Part shown: piece by piece, positions 1-6,265 of the stretch
How positions within the stretch are numbered: position 1 is the stretch's first letter
Layout of the letters: every line of letters starts with the position of its first letter
Assembly: GCA_035651755.1 (NCBI GenBank)
Contig: DASRFA010000059.1
Location: 1 to 8,442 of the forward strand
DNA: 8,442 nt
Direction: 5' to 3'
From: DASRFA01 sp035651755
GTDB lineage: Bacteria > Desulfobacterota > Binatia > UBA12015
Program-made: the position numbers and the translations under genes
The notes under the pieces: model-generated
Databases searched by the model: none
What the model saw: the letters and a program-made list of their open reading frames with translations, nothing else
What the model was told of the DNA's origin: nothing

Positions 1-1047
1 TTTCCGCTGCGCGACGGGCGGATGGTCGACCGTTACTCCTTCCATCTGGAAAACGCCGGCGGCGGCGATCTCGGTGAGGTGCTCGAGGGGTTCTGCCTCG
101 AGTACTACGGCGCGGCGCCGTCGATCCCGCCGCAGATCCTCGTGCCGCGCGGCAGCGGTGACACGACCGCGCTCGCGGCCTTCCTCTCCGAGCGCCGCGG
201 CTCGCGCGTCGACGTGCGCGCGCCCGAGCGCGGTGAGAAGCGCCGGCTGCAGGAGCTCGCGCAGCAGAACGCGCAGCTCGCCCTCGATTCGGAGACGTTC
301 GTCGCCGAGACGAAGCGCGCGCGCCGCGTCGAGGCGCTCGAGGAGCTGCGCGAGGCCCTCAACCTCGAGTCGCTGCCGATCCGCATCGAGTGCTTCGACA
401 TCTCGAACATCCAGGGACAGGAGATCGTCGGCTCGATGGTCGTCTTCGAGGACGCGGTCGCGAAGAAGGCGCACTACCGGAAGTTCCAGGTGCGCAGGCA
501 GGAGGGCCAGGACGACTTCGCGGCGATGCGCGAGGTGATCCTCCGGCGGTTCTCGCGGCTCTCCGCCGATCCCGCATCCGCGGAATGGAACGAATCGTTC
601 GCGCAGCCGCCGAACCTCGTCGTGATCGACGGCGGCAAGGGCCAGCTGTCCGCCGCGCTCGGCGCGATGGAGGAGCTCGACCTGCCGCGCGTCGCCGTGA
701 TCGCGCTCGCGAAGCGGATCGAGGAGGTGTTCGTGCCCGGTCACCCCGATCCGATCCTGCTGCCGGAGCACTCGCCGGGCCTCCAGCTCCTCCGGCGGAT
801 CCGCGACGAGGCACACCGGTTCGCGATCACCTTCCACCGGCAGCGTCGCGGCGCCGCTGCGCGCGAGTCGATGTTCGACCAGATCGAGGGCGTCGGCCCG
901 GCGCGGCGCCGGGCGCTGCTCCGGCACTTCGGCTCCGCCGAGCGCGTGCTCGACGCGACCGCGGAGGAGCTCGAGGGCGTGCCCGGCGTCCCTGCGAAGA
1001 CCGCGCGGCGGATCTACTCGCAGCTGCACAAAGCGGGTCGCGCGTAG
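1..1047 (+). CDS. uvrC: UvrABC system protein C, C-terminal part (5' end outside window)
   Basis: UvrC makes the dual incisions on either side of a lesion after UvrA/UvrB damage recognition in nucleotide excision repair; it is cytoplasmic. The window holds the last 348 residues of a protein usually about 600-650 long; the GIY-YIG nuclease and probably most of the UvrB-binding UVR region lie upstream. Visible is the RNase H-like endonuclease domain with its catalytic set: Asp in FDISNIQG (codon at 397), Asp in VIDGGKGQ (codon at 628) and His in RDEAHRF (codon at 814). A C-terminal tandem helix-hairpin-helix follows, from about nt 870 to the stop (IEGVGPARRRALLRHFGS, then LEGVPGVPAKTARRIYSQL). 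The frame is open from base 1 and ends at TAG 1045-1047. All key residues seen are intact, so this looks functional. The exporter frame begins within about 35 bases of the stop, suggesting co-transcription. Identification is firm. Confidence 0.97.
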   Translation, partial: FPLRDGRMVDRYSFHLENAGGGDLGEVLEGFCLEYYGAAPSIPPQILVPRGSGDTTALAAFLSERRGSRVDVRAPERGEKRRLQELAQQNAQLALDSETFVAETKRARRVEALEELREALNLESLPIRIECFDISNIQGQEIVGSMVVFEDAVAKKAHYRKFQVRRQEGQDDFAAMREVILRRFSRLSADPASAEWNESFAQPPNLVVIDGGKGQLSAALGAMEELDLPRVAVIALAKRIEEVFVPGHPDPILLPEHSPGLQLLRRIRDEAHRFAITFHRQRRGAAARESMFDQIEGVGPARRRALLRHFGSAERVLDATAEELEGVPGVPAKTARRIYSQLHKAGRA

Positions 1048-1079
1048 CCGCCGCGGTCGGGCCGGCGGCTGCGTGGCGG

Positions 1080-2231
1080 GTCATCCGCTCGCGCAACTTC
1101 GGTCCGTACTTCGCCGGGAACGCCGCGTCGGCGAGCGGAACGTGGTTCCAGAACCTCGCCGCGTCGATCTTCGTGTACCGGGCGACGCACTCGCCGTTCC
1201 TGCTCGGCGTCCTCAACTTCTGCCAGTTCGCCCCGGTACTGGCGTTGTCGCCGTGGGCCGGCGCGTTCGCGGACCGTCACGACCGGCGGCGGCTCTTGCT
1301 CGTGACGCAGGTCGCGTCTGTGCTGCTCTCGGGCGGGCTTGCGGTGCTCGGCTGGGCCGGGCTCGCACGCGTGTGGAACGTAATCGCCTGCTCGGCCGGC
1401 CTCGGCGTCGCGAGCGCGTTTGCCGTGCCGTCGCAGCAGTCGTTGATCGCCGCGCTGGTCCAGCCCGACGACGTGCCGCAGGCGGTCGCGCTCAACTCGA
1501 TGACGTTCAACCTCGCGCGGGCGATCGGGCCTGCGAGCGCCGCCGGCGTGATCGCGGGGCTCGGGATCCCGTGGGCCTTCGCGCTCAACTCCGGGTCGTA
1601 CCTCGCGCTCGTTGCCGGGCTGCTCGCCGTCCGGCCGCGCGAGGAGGAGCGCGCCGAGCGTCCGTCGCTACGCGAGAGCTTCGCGCTGCTGCGCGCCGAC
1701 CGGCGGCTGACGATCGCGCTGCTCGTCGTGATGACTGCCGGCTTCGGCTCCGATCCCGTGAACACGGAGGGGCCGGCGTTCGCCCATGCCTTCGGCTACT
1801 CGGAGACGTGGGCAGGGGCGATCGTCGCGTTCTTCGGCGCCGGCGCGGTCTGCGCGGCGCTGCTCGTCGCGGGCCGCGTCGTGGGCTCGCGCCGGCGGAT
1901 GGGGCTGACGCTCGGGGCGCTCGGCGCCGGTATCGCGCTCTTCGCGGTGTCGCCCTGGCTGCCGCTCGGCTTCGTCTTCCTCGCGCTCGCGGGCTTCGGC
2001 TACCTCAGCTCGAACACGGCGGCGACGACGCGCCTTCAGCTCGGTGTCCCCCCGTCGCAGCGCGGCCGGATCATGGCGCTGTGGGGGATCGCGTTCCTCG
2101 GGTTGCGTCCGGTCGCGAGCCTCACCGACGGGGCGATCGCGGGCGCGCTCGGCGTGCGCGTCGCGGGTGTCGTGCTCGCGGTGCCGGCCGCGCTCGGCGC
2201 GGCTGTGGCGCTCCGCCGCCGGCGTATCTGA
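1080..2231 (+). CDS. MFS transporter, MFS_3 / EntS-like exporter type (start codon unresolved)
   Basis: This is a 12-segment major facilitator protein, probably a proton-driven exporter of small molecules in the cytoplasmic membrane; the substrate cannot be told. From the GTC at 1080 it reads 383 residues. It opens with the usual SRNFGPYFAGNAASASGTWF segment, then motif A (GAFADRHDRRRLLL, about residues 61-74), the family signature QAVALNSMTFNLARAIGP (134-151) and a late signature RGRIMALWGIAFLGLRP (328-344), ending in an Arg cluster. Homology-like sequence starts at about 1080, but this frame has no ATG, GTG, TTG or CTG between the ATG at 585 (deep in uvrC) and GTG 1173, and starting at 1173 would remove the first membrane segment. 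GTG 1073 is one base out of frame; deleting one G from the GTGG there would give GTG-CGG-GTC-ATC, an ideal N-terminus. The 3' 196 bases overlap the opposing gene. Family confidence is high, start confidence low. Confidence 0.85.
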   Translation, partial: VIRSRNFGPYFAGNAASASGTWFQNLAASIFVYRATHSPFLLGVLNFCQFAPVLALSPWAGAFADRHDRRRLLLVTQVASVLLSGGLAVLGWAGLARVWNVIACSAGLGVASAFAVPSQQSLIAALVQPDDVPQAVALNSMTFNLARAIGPASAAGVIAGLGIPWAFALNSGSYLALVAGLLAVRPREEERAERPSLRESFALLRADRRLTIALLVVMTAGFGSDPVNTEGPAFAHAFGYSETWAGAIVAFFGAGAVCAALLVAGRVVGSRRRMGLTLGALGAGIALFAVSPWLPLGFVFLALAGFGYLSSNTAATTRLQLGVPPSQRGRIMALWGIAFLGLRPVASLTDGAIAGALGVRVAGVVLAVPAALGAAVALRRRRI

Positions 2232-3178
2232 CCGAGAGCGAGCAACCCGGCAAGAACCAGACCGATCGGCGCGAGCGTCCAGAGCCACGGGAAGCCGTGG
2301 CGCGTCGCCGGCCGGATCGCCGCGACGCGATAGGTGTGCGTGTCCACCGTGAAGTAGACCCTCCGGTCGATTGCGGGACCGGTGTTCGCCCCGACGCTGA
2401 GCCGGCGGCCGTCGGCGCTGAGCGCGAGCGTGTCGAGGTCGCCTTGTGTGAGCTCGTCTGTCCAGGGAATGCCGATGCAGTGAGCGCGGCCGGCGACCGT
2501 GTCGAGCGCGTGCACGAACGGGTACCCGCCCGGGTTCGCGTAGAGGGTGTAGACGAAGCGCCCGCCGGCGCCGGTCGCCCGCGCCATCGGCATTCCCTCC
2601 ATCAGCCAGCCGCGCTGGGTCCGGTCGGCGATCGTGCCCGGAAGCAAGACGCGGCGCTCGAGGTCGTACGCGCGGACGACGTACTTGTCCGCGTTCGCTT
2701 CCGAGACGTGGTGGATCAAGTAGAGGCGCCGTCCGTCCGGTGAGAGTGCGTCGAAGGCGAAGTCGCCTCGCAGCGTCACCGTCGACTGCGTGCGGAGCGT
2801 GTTCGGGTCGAGGACGAGGAAGCTCGTCGTGCGCCGTAGGAGCGTGCATCCGCTCGCGGTGCACGTGCCGGCGCCGCTTGATGCGAGCACGAGCCGCCGT
2901 CCGTTCGCCGAGAGGCCGCCGGTCGTCCCCGTGAAGTCGACGAGCGGGACGCCCCAGCCGCCCGGGATCAATCGCGAGCGCAGGATTCGGCCCCCGCGGG
3001 TGTCGATCGACTCCACGAGCGTGAGCACGCCGACCGGGACCGTGACATAGCGCACCGAGCCCGAACTGTTCGCGATCCCGCCACCCGCTGCGAGGACGCC
3101 GGGGTCCGGCCCTCCGTCGGCGAGTGCGGCTGGAACGAGGACGAGCGCAGCGACGGCGACGAGCAGCATGCGACGCAC
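2036..3178 (-). CDS. Secreted, membrane-anchored beta-propeller-like protein of unknown function
   Basis: The product has 380 residues. It starts with a Sec signal peptide (MRR, then a hydrophobic stretch to about residue 20, cleavage likely after ALA before Asp21). The external domain carries three spaced LS-x-(N/D)-GRRL motifs (residues 89-96, 145-152 and 253-260), typical of TolB/YncE-like propeller blades. Cys106 and Cys111 could form a small disulfide loop. A membrane helix at about 296-318 is followed by RRRR, so the propeller faces outside and a short tail lies in the cytoplasm. The GTG start at 3178 is chosen over ATG 3169 because a perfect AAGGAGG sits six bases before it. The stop is TGA at 2036-2038. 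Residues from about 316 on are encoded antisense to the end of the MFS gene and are low-complexity Ala/Pro/Thr/Arg, possibly a read-through extension. The gene follows the HTH-like gene after 45 bases, probably in one transcript. I cannot assign a ligand or role. Confidence 0.8.
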   Translation of the reverse strand: MRRMLLVAVAALVLVPAALADGGPDPGVLAAGGGIANSSGSVRYVTVPVGVLTLVESIDTRGGRILRSRLIPGGWGVPLVDFTGTTGGLSANGRRLVLASSGAGTCTASGCTLLRRTTSFLVLDPNTLRTQSTVTLRGDFAFDALSPDGRRLYLIHHVSEANADKYVVRAYDLERRVLLPGTIADRTQRGWLMEGMPMARATGAGGRFVYTLYANPGGYPFVHALDTVAGRAHCIGIPWTDELTQGDLDTLALSADGRRLSVGANTGPAIDRRVYFTVDTHTYRVAAIRPATRHGFPWLWTLAPIGLVLAGLLALGQIRRRRSATAAPSAAGTASTTPATRTPSAPAIAPSVRLATGRNPRNAIPHSAMIRPRCDGGTPS

Positions 3179-3184
3179 GAGGGG

Positions 3185-3191
3185 CCTCCTT
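3185..3191 (-). promoter_or_regulatory. Strong Shine-Dalgarno of the propeller gene
   Basis: On the minus strand the bases read AAGGAGG and end six bases before GTG 3178 (15 before ATG 3169). This fixes GTG 3178 as the start. It is the only near-perfect ribosome binding site before a gene in the window; most other starts have no recognisable one. Confidence 0.8.
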
Positions 3192-3223
3192 GGCCGTTTC
3201 TCGTTCTACGTTCGCGGGTCGCG

Positions 3224-3556
3224 TCAGGTCCGTGCGGACAAGACGACCGACACGACGTGCTCGACGTTCCCGTCGCGGAGCGCGTCGCCGAGACATCGGT
3301 CCGAGCGGAGGCCGGCGCGGGCGTTCAGCAGCTGGACGAGCCGCTCGTCGGAGATGCCGACCGACCGAGCGGCCGATACGACGCGTTGCAGCGCGGGCAG
3401 CGGCTTGCCGTCCGGGCCGAATTGCCACGACGGGAACTCGTAGTGGTCGCCGACCGGGACCCCGAGCAGCTCGCCGCGCCGTCGCAGCGTCTCGAGGCGC
3501 CCGGGGTCCATGCCGGTGAGTGCGCCGAGCCACGACGTCGACAGCGAGTTCGACAT
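3224..3556 (-). CDS. Small HTH-like protein, MbcA/ParS-antitoxin-like C-terminus
   Basis: The product has 110 residues and is probably cytoplasmic. The N-terminal third (residues about 8-45: SWLGALTGMDPGRLETLRRR, then a GVPVGDHYEFPSWQF turn) looks like a helix-turn-helix followed by a small wing. The second half (KPLPALQRVVSAAR, then GISDERLVQLLNARAGL and DALRDGNVEHVV) has the helical pattern of the toxin-binding C-terminal domain of Xre/MbcA/ParS-type proteins. That family resemblance is from memory of sequence pattern, not a search. No RES-type or other toxin lies beside it, so a regulatory or orphan role is as likely as antitoxin. ATG 3556-3554 has no Shine-Dalgarno but a TAGGCT box six bases upstream, compatible with a leaderless transcript. 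It is divergent from the lipoprotein gene across a 31-base gap and precedes the propeller gene by 45 bases in the same direction; it might regulate either. Confidence 0.72.
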   Translation of the reverse strand: MSNSLSTSWLGALTGMDPGRLETLRRRGELLGVPVGDHYEFPSWQFGPDGKPLPALQRVVSAARSVGISDERLVQLLNARAGLRSDRCLGDALRDGNVEHVVSVVLSART

Positions 3557-3562
3557 GCGCGC

Positions 3563-3568
3563 AGCCTA
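3563..3568 (-). promoter_or_regulatory. Putative -10 box for a leaderless transcript of the HTH-like gene
   Basis: The minus strand reads TAGGCT, then six bases, then ATG (3556). TANNNT followed by 6-7 bases and the start codon is the usual arrangement of leaderless actinobacterial promoters. No convincing -35 is seen. Confidence 0.4.
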
Positions 3569-3575
3569 CGATCTC

Positions 3576-3581
3576 TACGCT
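3576..3581 (+). promoter_or_regulatory. Putative -10 box for a leaderless transcript of the lipoprotein gene
   Basis: The plus strand reads TACGCT, then six bases (TGCGCC), then GTG 3588. This is the same arrangement as the divergent box at 3568-3563, so both promoters would sit inside 31 bases. A second TANNNT (TACGAT, 3567-3572) lies further upstream. CTACG occurs twice as a direct repeat (3566-3570 and 3575-3579). No clear -35 is visible. Confidence 0.4.
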
Positions 3582-3587
3582 TGCGCC

Positions 3588-4088
3588 GTGCGGAAGCTTC
3601 TCGTCCTGGCGGCGCTGCTGGTCGTCGCGGGGTGCGGCTCGTCGAAGGGCGCGCCTGCTCCGACGACGACGGCCCCCGTCTCGTCGCCGCTCTCGGCGCT
3701 GCCCGGCTCGCGTGTCCTCTACTACTCCGGGGCCTGGGCGGTGTTGCAGAAGCGGGCGCGTGCCGTCGTCGCGCACCGGGCCGGCAGGCGCTGGCGGATC
3801 GACCGGAGCGGGGAGGTGCGGCTCCAGATCCTCGGGCCGAAGCCGGGCGGGACGGCGCCGTCGCTCCCGCAGGTCGCCGCCGAGCTGTCGGCGCAGTCGG
3901 CGCTCGTCGAGTCCGGCCTCTGGGTCGACGGCAAGGAGCTGCTCGTCAAGGGCGGGGGCTCGCCGACGCTCGCGACGATCTACGGCGCGCCGGCGCACGA
4001 CCTCCGCCGTGGCCGACACATCGCCGTCGCGTACGGTCGGACCGACCGCTCGGGGACCGCCCGTGCCTGGGTCTTCAGGACTCGCTGA
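3588..4088 (+). CDS. Small putative lipoprotein of unknown function
   Basis: The product has 166 residues. Starting at GTG 3588 gives a textbook lipoprotein signal: M-R-K, a hydrophobic run, and lipobox V-A-G-C with the lipidated Cys at residue 16. A Ser/Pro/Thr linker runs to about residue 38 before the folded part (LPGSRVLYYSGAWAVLQKR onward). The mature protein would be anchored outside the cytoplasmic membrane. I recognise no domain; the segment LPQVAAELSAQSALVESGLW suggests one long helix and the rest reads as beta-rich. An in-frame ATG at 3555 would add 11 residues, including a Cys, before the signal and would run into the divergent start, so GTG is preferred. GTG has no Shine-Dalgarno but a TACGCT box six bases before it. 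The stop TGA 4086-4088 lies inside the end of the convergent pruA (14-base overlap). Confidence 0.75.
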   Translation: MRKLLVLAALLVVAGCGSSKGAPAPTTTAPVSSPLSALPGSRVLYYSGAWAVLQKRARAVVAHRAGRRWRIDRSGEVRLQILGPKPGGTAPSLPQVAAELSAQSALVESGLWVDGKELLVKGGGSPTLATIYGAPAHDLRRGRHIAVAYGRTDRSGTARAWVFRTR

Positions 4089-5709
4089 GGAACGGGTAGC
4101 GGTAGTCCTGCGGGGGAGTGAAGGTCTCCTTGATCGAGCGCGGGCTGACCCAGCGGATCAGGTTCCACAGCGAGCCGGCCTTGTCGTTCGTGCCCGAGGC
4201 GCGTGAGCCACCGAACGGCTGCTGGCCGACGACCGCGCCGGTCGGCTTGTCGTTGACGTAGAAGTTCCCCGCCGCGTAGCGCAGCTTCGTCGCCGCGTCC
4301 TCGATCGGCGCGCGCTCCTCGGAGAACACCGATCCGGTGAGCCCGTACGGCGCCGTGCGGTCGATCAGGTCGAGCGTGTCGTCCCAGCGCTTCTCGTCAT
4401 ACACGTACGTCGTGACGACCGGGCCGAACAGCTCCTCGCGCAGCAGCCGGAAGTCGGGATCGCTCGTCTCGACGACGGTCGGATCCACGAAGTAGCCCTG
4501 CGAGTCGTCGTAGCCGCCCCCGACGACGATCGTCGTGCCGGCGTGCTTCTTCGCCTCCTCGATCGCCTGCTTCTGCGTCGAGAACGCGGCGCCGTCGATG
4601 ACCGCGCCCATGAAGTTCCCGAAGTCGGATACGTCGCCGACCTTGATCGTCGCGATCTCCTCCTGCAGACGCTCGCGCAACGCGGGCCACAGGTTCGAAG
4701 GCGCGTAGACGCGCGACGCGGCCGAGCACTTCTGCCCCTGGTACTCGAACGAGCCGCGGACGATCGCCGTCGCGAGCGAGTCGACGTTCGCCGACGGATG
4801 CGCGACGATGAAGTCCTTGCCGCCCGTCTCGCCGACGATGCGCGGGTAGTTGCGGTAGCGCTCCATCGACGACGCGACGGTGCGCCACATGCCGTTGAAC
4901 ACGGGAGTCGAGCCGGTGAAATGGATGCCGGCGAGGTCCTTGCTCGCGAGCGCGGCGTCGCCGATCGTGGCGCCCGAGCCGTAGACGAGGTTGATCACGC
5001 CGTCCGGCAGGCCGGCCTCCTGGAACAGCCGCATCAGGTAGTACGCAGAGAGCATCGCGGTGCCGGCGGGCTTCCACACGACGGTGTTGCCCATCAGCGC
5101 CGGCGAGCTCGTCAGGTTCGCGGCGATCGCCGTGAAGTTGAACGGCGAGACGGCGAACACGAAGCCCTCGAGCGGCCGGTACTCGAGCCGGTTCCACACG
5201 CCGGGCGACGAGATCGGCTGCTCGGCGTAGACGCGGCACATGAACTCGACGTTGAAGCGGAAGAAGTCGATCGACTCGCATGCCGCGTCGATCTCCGCCT
5301 GGTGCGCCGTCTTCGACTGGCCGAGCATCGTGGCCGCGTTGAGCGTGTCGCGCCACGGCCCGGAGAGCAGCTCCGCCGCGCGCAAGACGACCGCGGCGCG
5401 ATCCTCCCACGACCAGCGCGACCAGTCTTCCCACGCTTTCGCCGCCGCGTCGATCGCCTGCTCGACGTGCTCGGGGCCGCCCTGGTGGACGTCGGCGAGC
5501 ACGTGCTCCTTGTCGTGCGGCATCACGGCCTGCTTGAGATCGCCGGTCGTGACGTCCTTGCCGCCGATGACGAGCGGGATCTCAATGCGCTCGCCGCGCA
5601 TCTGGTCGAGTCGTCGCTTCAGGCGGTCGCGCTCGGGGCTTGCCGGTGTGTACTCGTGGATCGGCTCGTTGTGCGGGTGCGGGGGGCGGAAGATCGCGTG
5701 GCTGCTCAT
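4075..5709 (-). CDS. pruA: L-glutamate gamma-semialdehyde (delta-1-pyrroline-5-carboxylate) dehydrogenase
   Basis: The enzyme oxidises glutamate gamma-semialdehyde, the open form of P5C, to glutamate with NAD+; it is the second step of proline degradation and also drains P5C from arginine/ornithine. It is cytoplasmic. The protein is 544 residues, the normal length for the stand-alone P5CDH family (TIGR01236 type). It has the oxyanion-hole Asn in SPFNF (Asn191), Rossmann elements VVWKPAG and GIHFTGST, the general-base Glu in GETGGKDF (Glu294), the catalytic Cys in GQKCSAASR (Cys328), EELFGPVV (426-432) and the C-terminal PFGGSRASGTNDKAG typical of P5CDH. All catalytic residues are intact. The ATG at 5709 has no Shine-Dalgarno but a TAATGT box seven bases upstream. 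The gene starts 25 bases after the stop of the upstream membrane-protein gene on the same strand. No proline dehydrogenase gene is in the window. Confidence 0.96.
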   Translation of the reverse strand: MSSHAIFRPPHPHNEPIHEYTPASPERDRLKRRLDQMRGERIEIPLVIGGKDVTTGDLKQAVMPHDKEHVLADVHQGGPEHVEQAIDAAAKAWEDWSRWSWEDRAAVVLRAAELLSGPWRDTLNAATMLGQSKTAHQAEIDAACESIDFFRFNVEFMCRVYAEQPISSPGVWNRLEYRPLEGFVFAVSPFNFTAIAANLTSSPALMGNTVVWKPAGTAMLSAYYLMRLFQEAGLPDGVINLVYGSGATIGDAALASKDLAGIHFTGSTPVFNGMWRTVASSMERYRNYPRIVGETGGKDFIVAHPSANVDSLATAIVRGSFEYQGQKCSAASRVYAPSNLWPALRERLQEEIATIKVGDVSDFGNFMGAVIDGAAFSTQKQAIEEAKKHAGTTIVVGGGYDDSQGYFVDPTVVETSDPDFRLLREELFGPVVTTYVYDEKRWDDTLDLIDRTAPYGLTGSVFSEERAPIEDAATKLRYAAGNFYVNDKPTGAVVGQQPFGGSRASGTNDKAGSLWNLIRWVSPRSIKETFTPPQDYRYPFLSES

Positions 5710-5716
5710 GCGCCGT

Positions 5717-5722
5717 ACATTA
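5717..5722 (-). promoter_or_regulatory. Putative -10 box for a leaderless pruA transcript
   Basis: The minus strand reads TAATGT, then seven bases, then ATG 5709. It lies within the 25-base gap between the membrane-protein gene and pruA, so pruA may have its own promoter. No good -35 is seen at the expected distance. Confidence 0.4.
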
Positions 5723-5734
5723 CGGCCGACTGCC

Positions 5735-6241
5735 TCAGGGCCGGAGCAGATAGGCCGACGTCACGACGACCCAGATCATGAAGCCGAGCACCGAGGCGTA
5801 GATCTCCGTGCCTGCGAGCGCCCAGCCGGCCGCACCTTCGCCCATCCCGACCCCGAGCACCGCGATTCCGCCCGCGAGGCCCGCGCGGCCGAACCAGCGG
5901 TCGACCTTGCGCGCGCGCATGGCGGCGAGCGACGATCCGATGATCACGACGGCTGCACACGCTGCGGCGGGCGCGGCGAACTGCGGCTGGCGCAGCAGCA
6001 GCGTCGCGGCCTGGAGCGCGATCGCGGACGCGCCCCCCATCGCGACGACTCCTGCGAAGAACCCGTCCGGGTCGTAGCGCACCAGCTTGGCGCGGAGGCT
6101 CGCGAGGAACCACATGAACGCGAACGCGGCGCCGGCGAACAGCGCCGATTGGGCGTTCTCGTGATCGTCGCCGAGCGCGAACGCCGGAACGGCAAGCCCG
6201 ACGTAGGCATATCCGAACGCCGCGATCCGTACCCGGGTCAC
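5735..6241 (-). CDS. Small multi-pass membrane protein of unknown function
   Basis: The product has 168 residues and is mostly hydrophobic, with membrane segments at about 5-22, 32-49, 61-83, 88-106, 118-134 and 148-165 and almost no soluble loops. The pattern, a short N-terminal helix, then FAFMWFLASLRAKLVRYDPD, Ala/Gly-rich helices, and a C-terminal LGFMIWVVVTSAYLLRP, recalls small actinobacterial membrane proteins usually annotated as hypothetical (DUF4386-like); this is resemblance only. The start is GTG 6241-6239; TAGCGT lies six bases upstream with a loose TTGGCC 16 bases beyond it, so leaderless initiation is plausible. The gene precedes pruA by 25 bases on the same strand and may share its transcript, but nothing in it suggests a proline transporter. 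It is divergent from the alkyltransferase-like gene with only 24 bases between starts. Confidence 0.75.
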   Translation of the reverse strand: MTRVRIAAFGYAYVGLAVPAFALGDDHENAQSALFAGAAFAFMWFLASLRAKLVRYDPDGFFAGVVAMGGASAIALQAATLLLRQPQFAAPAAACAAVVIIGSSLAAMRARKVDRWFGRAGLAGGIAVLGVGMGEGAAGWALAGTEIYASVLGFMIWVVVTSAYLLRP

Positions 6242-6247
6242 GCGGCG

Positions 6248-6253
6248 ACGCTA
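6248..6253 (-). promoter_or_regulatory. Putative -10 box for the small membrane-protein gene
   Basis: The minus strand reads TAGCGT, six bases, GTG 6241. A possible -35 (TTGGCC, plus-strand positions 6270-6275) sits 16 bases further upstream, inside the first codons of the divergent gene. On the plus strand the same gap offers only imperfect boxes for ATG 6266 (TACAAC with eight bases, or CAACAT with six). Confidence 0.42.
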
Positions 6254-6265
6254 CAACATCGGCGG

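Noticed and set aside
1073..2743. A 556-residue plus frame beginning at GTG 1073
   Set aside because: Its product is Arg-rich nonsense; the membrane-protein pattern lies in the neighbouring frame. Only its first codon matters, as the likely displaced start of the exporter.
3224..3556. Toxin-antitoxin module based on the MbcA/ParS-like protein
   Set aside because: No RES-domain or other toxin gene adjoins it; the neighbours are a secreted propeller and a lipoprotein.
3510..3587. Upstream starts (ATG 3510 or 3555) for the lipoprotein
   Set aside because: They place a charged, Cys-containing leader before an otherwise ideal lipoprotein signal and overlap the divergent start codon.
1668..4019. 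A 783-residue open frame on the minus strand
   Set aside because: It is Arg/Ala-rich low-complexity sequence with no domain, crosses several well-supported genes in other frames, and is what GC-rich codon bias produces antisense.
4075..4088. 14-base tail-to-tail overlap of the lipoprotein gene and pruA
   Set aside because: Short convergent overlaps are common in compact genomes; no special meaning is seen.
5240..6265. N-terminal extension of the alkyltransferase-like gene (open in frame back to 5240)
   Set aside because: The extension is charged low-complexity sequence antisense to pruA and the membrane protein; family similarity begins just after ATG 6266.
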